Shown here: one piece after another, positions 17,343 to 26,516 of the stretch
Position numbering within the stretch: position 1 is the first letter of the stretch
How the letters are laid out: the number at the start of each line of letters is the position of its first letter
Assembly: GCA_023249475.1 (NCBI GenBank)
Contig: JAHFCO010000007.1
Coordinates: 1 to 64,000 of the forward strand
Length of the DNA stretch: 64,000 bases
Direction: 5' to 3'
From: Bacillota bacterium
GTDB lineage: Bacteria > Bacillota_I > Bacilli_A > Erysipelotrichales > Erysipelotrichaceae
Notes under the pieces: model-generated
What the model was told of the DNA's origin: nothing
What the model saw: the letters and a program-made list of their open reading frames with translations, nothing else
Database searches by the model: none
Translations under genes and position numbers: made by a program

Positions 17343-18587
17343 ATGGACAATCAACTGTATATCAATCGCCGTGAACGCGTGTTCGCGGAAATGGAGGAAG
17401 GAAGCTGCGCGGTCTTTTTCGCAGGGGAGTTGGTGAAGCGTTCATCCGATTCGACCTATCCCTTCAGCGTCAACCGTAATTTCTTCTATCTGACCGGACT
17501 TGACGAAGACGGACTCGTCCTGCAACTCGTGAAGACATCGCAAGGACGAAAAGAAATCCTCTACATCAAAGAATACGACGCGACCGCCGAGAAATGGGTC
17601 GGACGCTCGATCCGCAAAGAAGAAGCGATCGAAACCAGCGGGGTGCAAGTCATCCAGGTGATCCCTCAGTTCGACGCCGCGTTCGCCCGTTCGGTCAACT
17701 TCAACACCCTCTCGATCGTCTACATCGATTCGGAACGCTTCGATACGAAGTCCCGTCCGTTTGAAGGGGAAACCTTCGGGAAGAAAGTCAAAGACCTGTA
17801 TCCCGGCTTGACGATCGTCAACCTGAACACGACGATCAACGGATTTCGATCCCTCAAGACTTCGGCTGAAATTGAATCCCTGAAGAAAGCCGTCGACATC
17901 ACCCAACACGGAATCGAAGCAATCCTGCGCAACTTGAAGCCCGGGATGAAAGAATACGAAGCGGTCGCCCATTTCAACTATGAACTCTCGCGACACAATG
18001 CCAAGCCTTCCTTTGACACGATCGCGGCTTCGGGACCCGAAGCCTGCATCCTCCACTATGTCCAAAACGACCGTACGATCAACGACGGCGAATTGGTGCT
18101 CTTCGACTTGGGTGCGGAATACGGACACTACTGCGCCGACATTTCACGGACGTTCCCGGCCAACGGGAAGTTCACGGATCGTCAAAAAGAACTTTACAAC
18201 ATCGTCCTTCTGGCACAGAAGCGTGTCATCGAGGCGATCAAACCGGGTGTGACTTTACAAACCCTCAACGAAATCGTCAAGCAAACCTATCGCGTCGAAG
18301 CCGTCAATGCGAAGATCATCGATACCCCCGAACAGATCGACGAAATCTATTACCACGGTGTAAGCCATCTGTTGGGTCTGGACACGCACGATGTCGGTCA
18401 AGTCGAATCGATGGTTCTCAAACCGGGTCATGTGATCACGGTCGAACCTGGACTCTACAGTAAAAAAGAAAAGATTGGAATCCGCATCGAAGACGACGTC
18501 CGTGTCACGGAACAGGGATACGAAATCCTTTCCCCGGACATCCTGAAAGAAGTCGAAGACATCGAAGCCTTTATGGCAATACAATGA
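17343..18587 (+). CDS. pepP: Xaa-Pro aminopeptidase (M24B)
   Basis: 414 residues. It releases N-terminal residues preceding proline. The N-terminal creatinase-like domain (NRNFFYLTGLDEDG) is followed by the M24 pita-bread fold with dinuclear metal ligands: Asp in VLFDLGAEY and in CADISRTF, His in HGVSHLLGLDTHD, Glu in ITVEPGLY and Glu in IRIEDDV. All five ligands are present, so it should be active. It lies 12 bases after the HD gene and ends in a bidirectional terminator. Confidence 0.94.
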   Translation: MDNQLYINRRERVFAEMEEGSCAVFFAGELVKRSSDSTYPFSVNRNFFYLTGLDEDGLVLQLVKTSQGRKEILYIKEYDATAEKWVGRSIRKEEAIETSGVQVIQVIPQFDAAFARSVNFNTLSIVYIDSERFDTKSRPFEGETFGKKVKDLYPGLTIVNLNTTINGFRSLKTSAEIESLKKAVDITQHGIEAILRNLKPGMKEYEAVAHFNYELSRHNAKPSFDTIAASGPEACILHYVQNDRTINDGELVLFDLGAEYGHYCADISRTFPANGKFTDRQKELYNIVLLAQKRVIEAIKPGVTLQTLNEIVKQTYRVEAVNAKIIDTPEQIDEIYYHGVSHLLGLDTHDVGQVESMVLKPGHVITVEPGLYSKKEKIGIRIEDDVRVTEQGYEILSPDILKEVEDIEAFMAIQ

Positions 18588-18613
18588 AACTCCGCCCATC
18601 AGACGGAGTTTTT
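18587..18613. terminator. bidirectional terminator (pepP / murR)
   Basis: AAACTCCG-cccatcaga-CGGAGTTT followed by TTTC, between convergent genes; the murR stop lies in the loop. Confidence 0.88.
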
Positions 18614-19462
18614 CTTAGAAATTAAGTCTCCTGGAACATAAGTGGAAAGGACACGTTCACTATACTTCTCATAGTCAGAGTTGAGGATCAAGAAGTAAAG
18701 AATATCCAAGACATATTGCATCGCCGAACGGGAAGTTATGGCTCCGACCCGCAAGTTACTTTCGAAACATTTGAAGTAGAGCGGATAATCACTATGTTTT
18801 AGCAACTCAGAATCTTGACTACCGGTTAATGTGATGACGGGTGTACCTTTTGCGTTAAGGATTTCGGCAATCTTCAGGATTTCCGGCGTTTCTCCTGTAG
18901 AAGAAATGACAAGCGCACAATGGGTTGCATCGGAATTCTGAGCCTGCATATACTGTAAATCCACACCACGATAGATTTCTACATTAAAGCCCAAACGGAA
19001 TAATTTATAGTGGAAATCTTCGCCGACGCTATTGGACGCCCCACGTCCATAGATGTCGATCTTCGAACTTTGCTTAATGATTTGAACGACTCGAACCAAC
19101 TCTTCCTGACTGATAAGTTTACTTGTCAGTCGCAACGATTCAACGACATTGGTTTCAATCGAAGCGATGATATGTTCGGTTTCACGCATATGCTCCGCCA
19201 ATTTCTCGTCCTCTAGGGTTAGTTTCCGATTGGAGTACGAATTGATCTCGGCTGCTAGTAGAACCCTAAACTCGGCGAAACCCTCATCCGTGATTTTTGA
19301 GCATAATCGCAAAACAGTCGTAGGACTAGTATAGGTCGCTTTTGCGATATCTCGAATACTCATTCTTATGACTTTTGGTGCGTTTTCCAAAATATATCTC
19401 GCGATGTCTTGTTCCGATGAAGACAGTTTTCCAGTATCCCGAAGTTTTGAGATGATTCCCAT
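18599..19462 (-). CDS. murR: MurR/RpiR-family transcriptional regulator
   Basis: 287 residues. N-terminal HTH_6 domain (about 1-77, MSIRDIAKATYTSPTTVLRL helix-turn-helix) and C-terminal SIS sugar-phosphate binding domain (IYGRGASNSVGEDFHYKL, ISSTGETPEIL). MurR controls MurNAc utilisation, with MurNAc-6-phosphate as likely ligand. It is divergent from the PTS-MFS-murQ-mupG genes, which fits this role; the symbol rests on that context. SD GGAGG upstream. Base use is AT-richer than in the housekeeping genes, as in the whole locus. Confidence 0.87.
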   Translation of the reverse strand: MGIISKLRDTGKLSSSEQDIARYILENAPKVIRMSIRDIAKATYTSPTTVLRLCSKITDEGFAEFRVLLAAEINSYSNRKLTLEDEKLAEHMRETEHIIASIETNVVESLRLTSKLISQEELVRVVQIIKQSSKIDIYGRGASNSVGEDFHYKLFRLGFNVEIYRGVDLQYMQAQNSDATHCALVISSTGETPEILKIAEILNAKGTPVITLTGSQDSELLKHSDYPLYFKCFESNLRVGAITSRSAMQYVLDILYFLILNSDYEKYSERVLSTYVPGDLISKKNSV

Positions 19463-19480
19463 TGTATTTCCTCCACAGTC

Positions 19481-19489
19481 ATTATAGCA
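19481..19489 (-). promoter_or_regulatory. extended -10 promoter of murR
   Basis: Read on the minus strand this is TGCTATAAT, an extended -10, 19 bases before the murR ATG. Confidence 0.55.
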
Positions 19490-19540
19490 AACAATCCATC
19501 TTCAAGTGATTGAATGAATTGTTGCCTGTAACAGAAAACG

Positions 19541-19551
19541 GAACATTGTTC
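19541..19551. promoter_or_regulatory. candidate MurR operator
   Basis: A perfect inverted repeat GAACA-T-TGTTC overlapping the probable -35 (TTGTTC) of the EIIC promoter, whose -10 TATAGT lies at 19568-19573. Its position between divergent genes suits a shared regulator site; this is inference. Confidence 0.4.
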
Positions 19552-19558
19552 TAATCGA

Positions 19559-19572
19559 TGTAAGCGCTATAG
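19559..19572. promoter_or_regulatory. cre-like catabolite repression site
   Basis: TGTAAGCGCTATAG closely matches the CcpA cre consensus TGWAARCGYTWNCW (one main mismatch) and covers the -10 of the EIIC promoter, a position that would allow repression. The core TGTAAGCGCTAT recurs at 55298. Confidence 0.6.
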
Positions 19573-19659
19573 TAATTCACGCTAAAATATTCTAAAGTAT
19601 GCTCATGGAAATCCCTTGGTGGGCCCGCTGAGGTATCCTAACGAAAGAGAGGAAAGAAA

Positions 19660-20940
19660 ATGAAGCGGTTTGAAGCATTTGCAGAAAAATTCCTGGTTCC
19701 AATTGCAGATCGGATTTCCCGCAATAAGGAAATCAATGCTGTTAAAGATGGGATGGTACAAATTCTACCATTATTGTTAATTGGATCGATCGTATTGGTT
19801 ATCACGAACTTCCCATACATCGAGAAAATTCTGCCCGGTGTCGATCTTTGGGGGATTTTTGGAAAAGGTTACGAAGCAACGATGGGGATCGCTGCGCTCG
19901 TTGGAGCATTTACATTCGCATACAACTATGCAATTTCTTTAGGTAGCAACGGTGTTTATGGTGGGATTACTTCGGTTGCCGCCTATTTCCTGGTTACGGA
20001 CTTTGCTGTTACCACGGATACAGGTTCGGTATATGGTATTCCAGTGGCTGCACTCGGCGCAAAAGCGTTGTTCACGGTCATTCTTGTCGCCCTTGTCTCT
20101 GTAAGAATCTACGTTTTCTTCGAAAAGAAAAACATCGTTATCCGTATGCCGGAATCCGTTCCTGCGAACATTTCAAAATCATTCTCTTCAATTCTGCCGA
20201 TGCTGTTTGTCACATTCGCAATGCTCGCGATCCGCTCTGGTTTGGCGGCCACCTCTTTCGGGAATCTGCAGAATTTCGTCTTTACGATTATCACGACTCC
20301 GTTGCTCGGATTGGCTAATCTACCCTTCTTCATCGTCGTCATGAATATGATGATCATGGTATTCTGGTTCTTTGGATTACACGGCGGACTATTGTCTACC
20401 GCAATCTTCGGACCGGTATTAACCACGATGACACTGGCCAACGCAGACGCGTTTGCGAATGGGGAAAAGATTCCTTACATTACGTCTCAAGTGTTCAACA
20501 ACACATATGGTACGCTGGCGGCAGCCGGTGTTCTCGCAGCGGTTGTCGCCGCGATGATTGTCGGACGATCCAAACGTACAAAAGCTGTCTCTAGACTATC
20601 GATTGTACCGGCGATTTTCGGGATCCAAGAACCGTTCCACTTCGGATTTCCGACCTTCTTGAATCCGATTACGTTAATTCCTTATGTCTTTGTTCCTGCG
20701 ATTACAGCATTTATCGGATATACGTTGATTCAACTGGGAATTGCACCGCAACCCGTTATCGACGTCCCTTGGACGACGCCGATTTTGATCCAAGGGTTCA
20801 TCTCGACAAACTATAATATCATGGGTGCCCTTGTACAACTCTTCCTGTTTGCCATCTCCGTGTTGATGTACATTCCGTTCATTCGCATTGTTGATAAAAC
20901 TTATCTCAAAGAAGAAGCGGAGAATGATTCGGTAAAATAG
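19660..20940 (+). CDS. PTS EIIC component, lactose/cellobiose family (probable MurNAc or MurNAc-disaccharide uptake)
   Basis: 426 residues with about ten membrane segments. The N-terminus (FLVPIADRISRNKEINAVKDG) and the IQEPFHFGFPTFLNP motif are typical of CelB/LacE-type EIIC proteins, which carry sugars while EIIB phosphorylates them. No EIIB or EIIA is fused or adjacent. Known MurP proteins are of the glucose-family EIIBC type, so a lac-family EIIC beside murQ and mupG is an unusual pairing. The substrate is inferred from neighbours only. SD GAGAGGAAAG. Confidence 0.88.
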   Translation: MKRFEAFAEKFLVPIADRISRNKEINAVKDGMVQILPLLLIGSIVLVITNFPYIEKILPGVDLWGIFGKGYEATMGIAALVGAFTFAYNYAISLGSNGVYGGITSVAAYFLVTDFAVTTDTGSVYGIPVAALGAKALFTVILVALVSVRIYVFFEKKNIVIRMPESVPANISKSFSSILPMLFVTFAMLAIRSGLAATSFGNLQNFVFTIITTPLLGLANLPFFIVVMNMMIMVFWFFGLHGGLLSTAIFGPVLTTMTLANADAFANGEKIPYITSQVFNNTYGTLAAAGVLAAVVAAMIVGRSKRTKAVSRLSIVPAIFGIQEPFHFGFPTFLNPITLIPYVFVPAITAFIGYTLIQLGIAPQPVIDVPWTTPILIQGFISTNYNIMGALVQLFLFAISVLMYIPFIRIVDKTYLKEEAENDSVK

Positions 20941-21002
20941 ACTTGAGTCATTTGAACGCTTGCTGGCGGCAAGTTCGAATGATTATCAACGATTGATTAA
21001 AT

Positions 21003-21033
21003 GGCAGCCGGTCTTTCCGGCTGCCCTTCCTTT
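21003..21033 (+). terminator. intercistronic terminator/attenuator between EIIC and MFS
   Basis: GGCAGCCGG-tcttt-CCGGCTGCC followed by CTTCCTTT. The 9-bp GC-rich stem is strong but the T tract is broken, so partial read-through into the MFS-murQ-mupG genes is likely. Another imperfect hairpin lies at about 20949-20985. Confidence 0.7.
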
Positions 21034-21051
21034 AGAAAGTGGCATATTGCC

Positions 21052-22221
21052 ATGGGTCAATTCATGAAAAGAGATTTGAGACTTACCATTGCTTTACAAG
21101 TATCGTTTTGGAGTTTGATATGTACTACGTATGTTTACCTAAGTGCATACCTATATCATTCAGGATTCTCGATAACGTTGGTTGCGTACTCGTTCGCTGT
21201 TTCAAAGGCACTTGGATTCATAACCCAATGCTTGATCGTCGGTTTTTTGAAACCGCAACATGATGAAGTCAAACTGTTAAGAACCGGAGTCATACTGATG
21301 ACGTTGTCGCTAATCTCAATGCACCTGTTTAAAAGTGGATATGCTGCATTGGTTTGCCTGGTGTTTCTCGGTGCTTTCGAGAATAGTATGCCGACATTGA
21401 TGGATGCATGGTTGATCCGAAGCACGAAGGAGATATCCGTTTATGCTTCGGTCCGATCATTTGCTTCCTTGGCCTTCGCTTCGTGCTCCCTTCTCCTAGG
21501 GAACCTGGTCGGTCGGTGGGGATACTCGACAATTCCTGTATTAGCGGTGTGCATCCTCATGGTAACGATATATCTCTTGTTGAAAATCGAATCCCACAAC
21601 TCCGACCATGTCATCGAACTCTGGAAGCCGGAACCCATGAAACCACGAACTTTGTTCAGTAGTTGGATGGTCCTTGCGTTGGGATTCGGTTTTGTACTTC
21701 TTCCTTTTGGTCAGATTCTGCCTTTACTCGTTACAGGATCCAATCTTTCCCAAGGATGGATCGGAATCATGACGGGGATGACTTCCATCTTTCAGTTCTT
21801 ATCGCTGAGAATGTATCATAAAGTCGACTCGTTGAACGACGATCTTAAAGTGACTATCGGTCTTGCGGCTTATGTGATCGGATTATTTCTCTGTCAAAAC
21901 AAATCGATCACTTCGCTTCTTCTGTCACAGGTTTTCTTTGGATCAGGATATGGGATACTCTTCCCGACACTAAAAGGTCTTATTGTCAAACAATCAGATG
22001 ATGCTGATACTCGTCAAAAACTAATCATCAGTGATTTGATGATATTCTCAATTTCGCCTCTACTCGCAAGCATCGCGTTCGGCTGGGCGATAAACAATCT
22101 CGGCATAGATGGAATCATCATTGGACTAGTCACTATTCTACTTGCAACAGCGGCATTATATCTTGGTCAAAATATTTTCAAAGGAGGAAAAAAACATGGA
22201 ATTAAGCAAACTCGTAACTGA
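21052..22221 (+). CDS. MFS transporter of the MurNAc locus
   Basis: About 389 residues with twelve predicted membrane segments; major facilitator family, sugar-porter-like. The frame is open from an ATG at 21001, but that codon is in the foot of the terminator hairpin, so the ATG at 21052 (or 21064) is preferred; only a weak SD (GAAAGTGG) precedes it. Its end overlaps the murQ start region by 26 bases, so translation is probably coupled. A sugar, MurNAc-peptide or anhydro-sugar substrate is plausible from context but not shown. Confidence 0.8.
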   Translation: MGQFMKRDLRLTIALQVSFWSLICTTYVYLSAYLYHSGFSITLVAYSFAVSKALGFITQCLIVGFLKPQHDEVKLLRTGVILMTLSLISMHLFKSGYAALVCLVFLGAFENSMPTLMDAWLIRSTKEISVYASVRSFASLAFASCSLLLGNLVGRWGYSTIPVLAVCILMVTIYLLLKIESHNSDHVIELWKPEPMKPRTLFSSWMVLALGFGFVLLPFGQILPLLVTGSNLSQGWIGIMTGMTSIFQFLSLRMYHKVDSLNDDLKVTIGLAAYVIGLFLCQNKSITSLLLSQVFFGSGYGILFPTLKGLIVKQSDDADTRQKLIISDLMIFSISPLLASIAFGWAINNLGIDGIIIGLVTILLATAALYLGQNIFKGGKKHGIKQTRN

Positions 22222-23107
22222 AACTAGAAATCCAAATACCTACCAACTCGACGAAATGGACGCATTGGGAATCGTTAGGGCAATGAATGTCGAAGATAGA
22301 AAAACGATTGAAGCGGTTGAAAAAGAAGCAGAACACATCGCCGAAGTCATCGACGCTGTCGTTGAGAGAATGCGTGCCGGAGGAAGATTGATATACTGTG
22401 GAGCGGGCACAAGCGGAAGACTCGCTGTTTTGGACGCAGTCGAGTGCGTACCGACGTTCGGGATGGCCAAAGATCGCGTAATTGCCCTATTGGCAGGGAC
22501 AGCTGCGGATAGTCAAGCAAAGGAAGAGGCCGAAGATGATCCCGTATTGGCTGTTAACTCCCTTAAAATGATCGATCTTCAATCCAATGATGTATTGATT
22601 GGAGTGGCTGCAAGCGGAAGAACCCCTTATGTGATCGGTGCTTTGGATTACGCAAAGGAAAAGAAGGCAATGACTGTATCGATTGCTTGCAACCCTAATT
22701 GCGAAATGACGAAACATGCCGACTTGGCGATTGAACTAAATAATGGACCGGAAGTACTAACGGGATCAACCCGGTTAAAGGCAGGGACATCTCAAAAGAT
22801 GGTCCTGAACATGATTACCACGGCATCCATGATTCTTATGGGGAAAGTCTATGAGAACTTAATGGTGGACGTGGAAGTAAGTAACGAGAAGCTAAAGCAG
22901 CGATGGATTAATATCGTTAGGGAAATTACAGGATGCGAGTACGAAGAGGCAGATGAATACTATTCGCTGTCCGAAGGAAACGCGAAGGTCGCTTCAATAA
23001 TGATCATGCATCATTGTTCAAGTGAAGTGGCGAGACAACTACTGACGAAGTACAACGGTTTCCTGAAACCGTGTCTTGCATCGGTGAAGGAGACGGAAAA
23101 TGTTTAA
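22196..23107 (+). CDS. murQ: N-acetylmuramic acid 6-phosphate etherase
   Basis: 303 residues. MurQ cleaves the D-lactyl ether of MurNAc-6-phosphate, giving GlcNAc-6-phosphate and D-lactate. It shows ETRNPNT...LD near the N-terminus, the SIS-domain GRLIYCGAGTSGRLAVLDA signature, EC.PTFG and the ALLAGT.A...A.E.AEDD block with the catalytic Glu region, and GPEVLTGSTRLKAGTSQK. The start at 22196 has a near-perfect SD (AAAGGAGGAAA) and the normal family N-terminus. Its end overlaps mupG by 8 bases. Confidence 0.96.
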   Translation: MELSKLVTETRNPNTYQLDEMDALGIVRAMNVEDRKTIEAVEKEAEHIAEVIDAVVERMRAGGRLIYCGAGTSGRLAVLDAVECVPTFGMAKDRVIALLAGTAADSQAKEEAEDDPVLAVNSLKMIDLQSNDVLIGVAASGRTPYVIGALDYAKEKKAMTVSIACNPNCEMTKHADLAIELNNGPEVLTGSTRLKAGTSQKMVLNMITTASMILMGKVYENLMVDVEVSNEKLKQRWINIVREITGCEYEEADEYYSLSEGNAKVASIMIMHHCSSEVARQLLTKYNGFLKPCLASVKETENV

Positions 23108-24203
23108 ATGCGGCGTGACGGTGTATCCTGATTTTCATTCGATTGGGGAAATCGAAATCTACCTTCGACAATGCAAGTCACTCGGTTATCAACGCATGTT
23201 TACATGCATGCAGCTTGGCGACTACGGGTTTGAAAATGGAAAGCGATCGGATGACCCTTGCTTTAGGGAACTTTTCAGATGTGCAAAAACAATCGGTATG
23301 ACTACGTCTGCTGACATTACGGATAAAGTCTTTGAAATCTATGGGGCTACACCGAGCGATCTCTTAGCATTTAGCCGAATTGGGCTGGATATCTTACGTT
23401 TGGACGGGGGATTCACCACGGATCAAATTATTGAAATGACAAACAACGAGTATGGGATAAAAATTGAACTAAATGCATCACACATACTTAGTATTTCAAA
23501 TGGAGACGATTTCTTTCTGGAAGTTAAAAAACGCGGCAAAAAAGAAAATCTTCTTGCATGTTTCAATTTCTATCCTCGGATGGATACCGGACAGAGCACG
23601 ATGGATGTTGTTAGAACGCTCAAACAGCTATCTCAGTTTAAACTAGAGACATCTGCCTTCATCGCAAGTCAATCGGCACCCTCCGTATTGCATGGATATG
23701 GCCATGGTATCATGACCATTGAATCACACCGATTTTCAGTGCCATCTATCGCCGCACAAGAATTAGCGGCAATAGGGATAGATACCGTAATGTTCGGCGA
23801 CGCTTTTGCTTCGACAGAAGAACTTGAATCATTGATTGAACATTCAAAATCAGATCAGATTCGTCTTCCGATCCACTTCAATGAATATGTCTCGGAAGAT
23901 CTCAAGGCTAAGATATGCTCCACGAAATTTACTACTCGAGGGGATCAACCAGACAATGTCATTCGTACTCAACAATTACGTGGGTTGAATATCAAACCGA
24001 ATTATTGTGTGCCAAGAAAGATTAACTCCGTAACCATCGATAACAATCTTTCGGGTAGATATTCTGGTGAGATTCAAATCCTTCTTAATCATCTACCCGC
24101 CGATCGGAGTGTGAATGTAGTAGGGGAAGTTTCTGCCGAAGCTTCAATTCTTTTCCCTTATATACAGAGTGAGAAAAATTCATTCGTATTCTACAGCCGA
24201 TAG
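23100..24203 (+). CDS. mupG: 6-phospho-N-acetylmuramidase MupG-like (DUF871)
   Basis: 367 residues. An N-terminal TIM barrel (about 1-240; GVTVYPDF, DILRLDGGF, TNNEYGIKIELNAS, NFYPRMDTG) is followed by a cyclophilin-like C-terminal domain (TRGDQPDNVIRTQQLRG...GRYSGEIQILL). S. aureus MupG cleaves MurNAc-6P-GlcNAc formed on PTS uptake of the wall disaccharide, giving MurNAc-6P for MurQ. The murQ-mupG pairing here is the same. A second DUF871 protein is encoded at 45557. GC content is low: the 60 bases at 23461-23520 are 19 G/C (32%). Confidence 0.9.
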   Translation: MFKCGVTVYPDFHSIGEIEIYLRQCKSLGYQRMFTCMQLGDYGFENGKRSDDPCFRELFRCAKTIGMTTSADITDKVFEIYGATPSDLLAFSRIGLDILRLDGGFTTDQIIEMTNNEYGIKIELNASHILSISNGDDFFLEVKKRGKKENLLACFNFYPRMDTGQSTMDVVRTLKQLSQFKLETSAFIASQSAPSVLHGYGHGIMTIESHRFSVPSIAAQELAAIGIDTVMFGDAFASTEELESLIEHSKSDQIRLPIHFNEYVSEDLKAKICSTKFTTRGDQPDNVIRTQQLRGLNIKPNYCVPRKINSVTIDNNLSGRYSGEIQILLNHLPADRSVNVVGEVSAEASILFPYIQSEKNSFVFYSR

Positions 24204-24230
24204 TTAATAACGAACAAAAGCATGATTTCA

Positions 24231-24255
24231 AAGCCGTTCTCGTGACGGCTTTTTC
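24231..24255 (+). terminator. terminator of the MurNAc operon
   Basis: AGCCGT-tctcgtg-ACGGCT followed by TTTTT. The remaining bases up to 24400 hold nothing I recognise. Confidence 0.8.
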
Positions 24256-24414
24256 GTGAGAAGGGAAAAGGATGCAAACCCCCTAGAACGAACGGTTGAT
24301 GGACAATCCAGAATAGTGAAGGATGTTATGGTTCGATTCTAAAAAACATCTTCAGCTAAAATCGTGGTATTTGCCTATACAATCGACTTCATTTGAGAAA
24401 TTTTTGTTTATCCC

Positions 24415-24442
24415 TTGACAACTCACTGTCATTGCATATAAT
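24415..24442 (+). promoter_or_regulatory. promoter of ywiB-argS-rpoE
   Basis: Perfect TTGACA (24415-24420) and TATAAT (24437-24442) with a 16-bp spacer, the best sigma-A match in the window. Confidence 0.88.
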
Positions 24443-24464
24443 TCAAGAGAAAAAGGGTGGAGAC

Positions 24465-24863
24465 ATGAACGAGGTACGTAGAATCGATTTGACTGTCAAA
24501 CAAACCGAACTCGAAACCGGAGTCGCCCAAATCATCTATCAAGGGAAGGCATTGCGCGTGAAAAACGAAGCGATGTATTCGCTCACGTATAACGAATCCA
24601 AGACGACGGAAGTTCTTCTGGAAGTGTATTCGGACCATTTGGTCTTGAAGCGTACCGGAGAAGCTTTGACGACGTTGACGTTTAACCCCGCTAAGAAACA
24701 GACTGGAAGTTTATCCACGACCTACGGCGTGATTTCACTGGACATCCTGACGGAACAGTTGCGAATCACTTCTTCGCGTCTTCGATGGATGTATCGGCTC
24801 AACCAGGGGGATGAGCTTGTCGGAGCGTATGTCAGCGAGTGGACACTGGAGGAAACCGAATGA
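24465..24863 (+). CDS. ywiB: DUF1934 family beta-barrel protein (YwiB-like)
   Basis: 132 residues, a calycin-like small beta-barrel protein of unknown function. In B. subtilis ywiB lies directly before argS, and the same order is kept here with an ATGA overlap. Alternating beta-strand pattern and segments such as YSLTYNESKTTEVLLEV and GVISLDILTEQLRI fit the family. The start at 24465 has GGGTGG as SD; the longer frame from 24393 would start upstream of the promoter and is rejected. Location is probably cytoplasmic. Confidence 0.85.
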   Translation: MNEVRRIDLTVKQTELETGVAQIIYQGKALRVKNEAMYSLTYNESKTTEVLLEVYSDHLVLKRTGEALTTLTFNPAKKQTGSLSTTYGVISLDILTEQLRITSSRLRWMYRLNQGDELVGAYVSEWTLEETE

Positions 24864-26503
24864 ATTTGATCGAAACAGCCTTAAAACAAGCCATACAGAA
24901 CGCCGTGAAGAAGGCGTTTGACACAAACATCGACCTTGAAGAAATCGTCGTCGAGGAACCGAAATCGAAGGAACACGGGGATTATGCATCCAACGTGGCC
25001 ATGCGCTTGGCGAAAGTATTAAAGCAAAACCCAAGAAACGTCGCGCAGACGATTCTACAAGAAATCGATACGAAGGAAGGCGGGATCCGCCAGGCGGAAA
25101 TCGCCGGACCGGGATTCATCAATTTTTTCATGGAAGCCGGCAGTCTATCCGAAGTCATCAAGAAAGTGCTCACCGAAGATACGAAGTACGGAAACACCGA
25201 GTCCAGCGACAAACGCAAATGGAACGTGGAGTATGTCTCCGCCAATCCGACCGGTGACCTTCATCCCGGTCATGCCAGAGGCGCTTCCATCGGGGATTCG
25301 CTGACACGCATCATGAAAGCTGCGGGCTATGACGTCACGCGCGAATACTACATCAACGACGCGGGGAACCAGATCAACAATATGGCGAAGTCCCTGCAGG
25401 CGCGCTATCTTCAACACTTCGGTGTCGAGGCCGTCGTACCTGAAGACGGATATCACGGGAAAGACTTGATCGAGATCGCACAGACACTCGCCAACGAAGT
25501 CGGCGACATCTACGTGAACACGGATAAAGAAGAAAGTCTGCCGATTTTCCGGACGTTCGGGCTAAGGGAAGAGACCAAGAAGTTGCGTGAGGATTTATTG
25601 GCGTTCAACGTCGAATTCGACGTCTGGACTTCCGAACAATCCATCTATGATCGCGGATTGGTCGAAAAAGCATTGACAAAACTGATCGAACAAGGCCATA
25701 CTTACGTACACGAAGAAGCCACATGGTTGAAAACCACCGATTTCGGTGATGACAAAGACCGTGTGCTGGTTCGTGGGAATGGATTATATACCTATTTGAT
25801 GCCGGACATCGCCTACCATCTCAACAAGAAAGACCGGGGATACGACGTCCTCATCGACTTGTTGGGGGCGGATCATCACGGATACATCGCGCGGTTGAAA
25901 GCCGCCATCCAAGCCTTGGGTTATCCCGCGGGCGATCTGGATGTGGATATCATCCAGATGGCACGGATGATCAAGGACGGCGAAGAATTCAAGATGAGCA
26001 AACGTACGGGCAAAGCGGTCTCCCTCAAGGATCTGACCGAAGCCGCCGGCGTCGATGCCGTCCGTTATTATTTCGTCAGCCGGGCGGGGGATACCCACAT
26101 GGACCTGGATTTGGATATGGCAAGCAAGCAATCCAACGAAAACCCGGTCTATTACGCCCAATACGCCCATGCGCGGATGTGTTCCATCCAACGCAACGCC
26201 AACATGGACGTCGCGGATACGTTTGAGCGAATCACCCATCCCAAGGAAATCGAACTCTGCAAGATCATGATCGATTTCCCGCAGATGATCAAAGACGCGG
26301 CCTTGACGCGCCAACCCCACAAAGTATGCAATTATATCCAGAAGCTGGCCGCCGCGTTCCATGCGTTCTATAACGAATGCCAGGTCTTGAATTTGGAAGA
26401 CGGCGCATTGAGCGCCCAACGACTGGGACTGGTGAAAGCCACCCAGTACACCTTACGCAACGCCTTGACCCTGATCGGGGTTAGCGCACCGGAAAAAATG
26501 TAG
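24860..26503 (+). CDS. argS: arginyl-tRNA synthetase
   Basis: 547 residues, class I aminoacyl-tRNA synthetase. It shows the N-terminal Add1 tRNA-D-loop domain, the HIGH-type motif HPGHARG, the YINDAGNQI block, the KMSK-type motif FKMSKRTGKAV and the DALR anticodon-binding domain at the C-terminus (about 430-547). The ATG at 24860 overlaps the ywiB stop, and gives the normal MNLIE..L start; the 7-codon longer frame is rejected. Confidence 0.97.
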   Translation: MNLIETALKQAIQNAVKKAFDTNIDLEEIVVEEPKSKEHGDYASNVAMRLAKVLKQNPRNVAQTILQEIDTKEGGIRQAEIAGPGFINFFMEAGSLSEVIKKVLTEDTKYGNTESSDKRKWNVEYVSANPTGDLHPGHARGASIGDSLTRIMKAAGYDVTREYYINDAGNQINNMAKSLQARYLQHFGVEAVVPEDGYHGKDLIEIAQTLANEVGDIYVNTDKEESLPIFRTFGLREETKKLREDLLAFNVEFDVWTSEQSIYDRGLVEKALTKLIEQGHTYVHEEATWLKTTDFGDDKDRVLVRGNGLYTYLMPDIAYHLNKKDRGYDVLIDLLGADHHGYIARLKAAIQALGYPAGDLDVDIIQMARMIKDGEEFKMSKRTGKAVSLKDLTEAAGVDAVRYYFVSRAGDTHMDLDLDMASKQSNENPVYYAQYAHARMCSIQRNANMDVADTFERITHPKEIELCKIMIDFPQMIKDAALTRQPHKVCNYIQKLAAAFHAFYNECQVLNLEDGALSAQRLGLVKATQYTLRNALTLIGVSAPEKM

Positions 26504-26516
26504 CAGGAGGAATACC

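Noticed and set aside
21001-21051. Upstream in-frame ATG for the MFS gene
   Set aside because: The ATG is at the foot of the GGCAGCCGG/CCGGCTGCC terminator hairpin and has no SD.
18599-24203. Prophage or integrative element
   Set aside because: The low-GC block has no integrase, tRNA target, direct repeats at its ends or phage genes; only its base composition suggests transfer.
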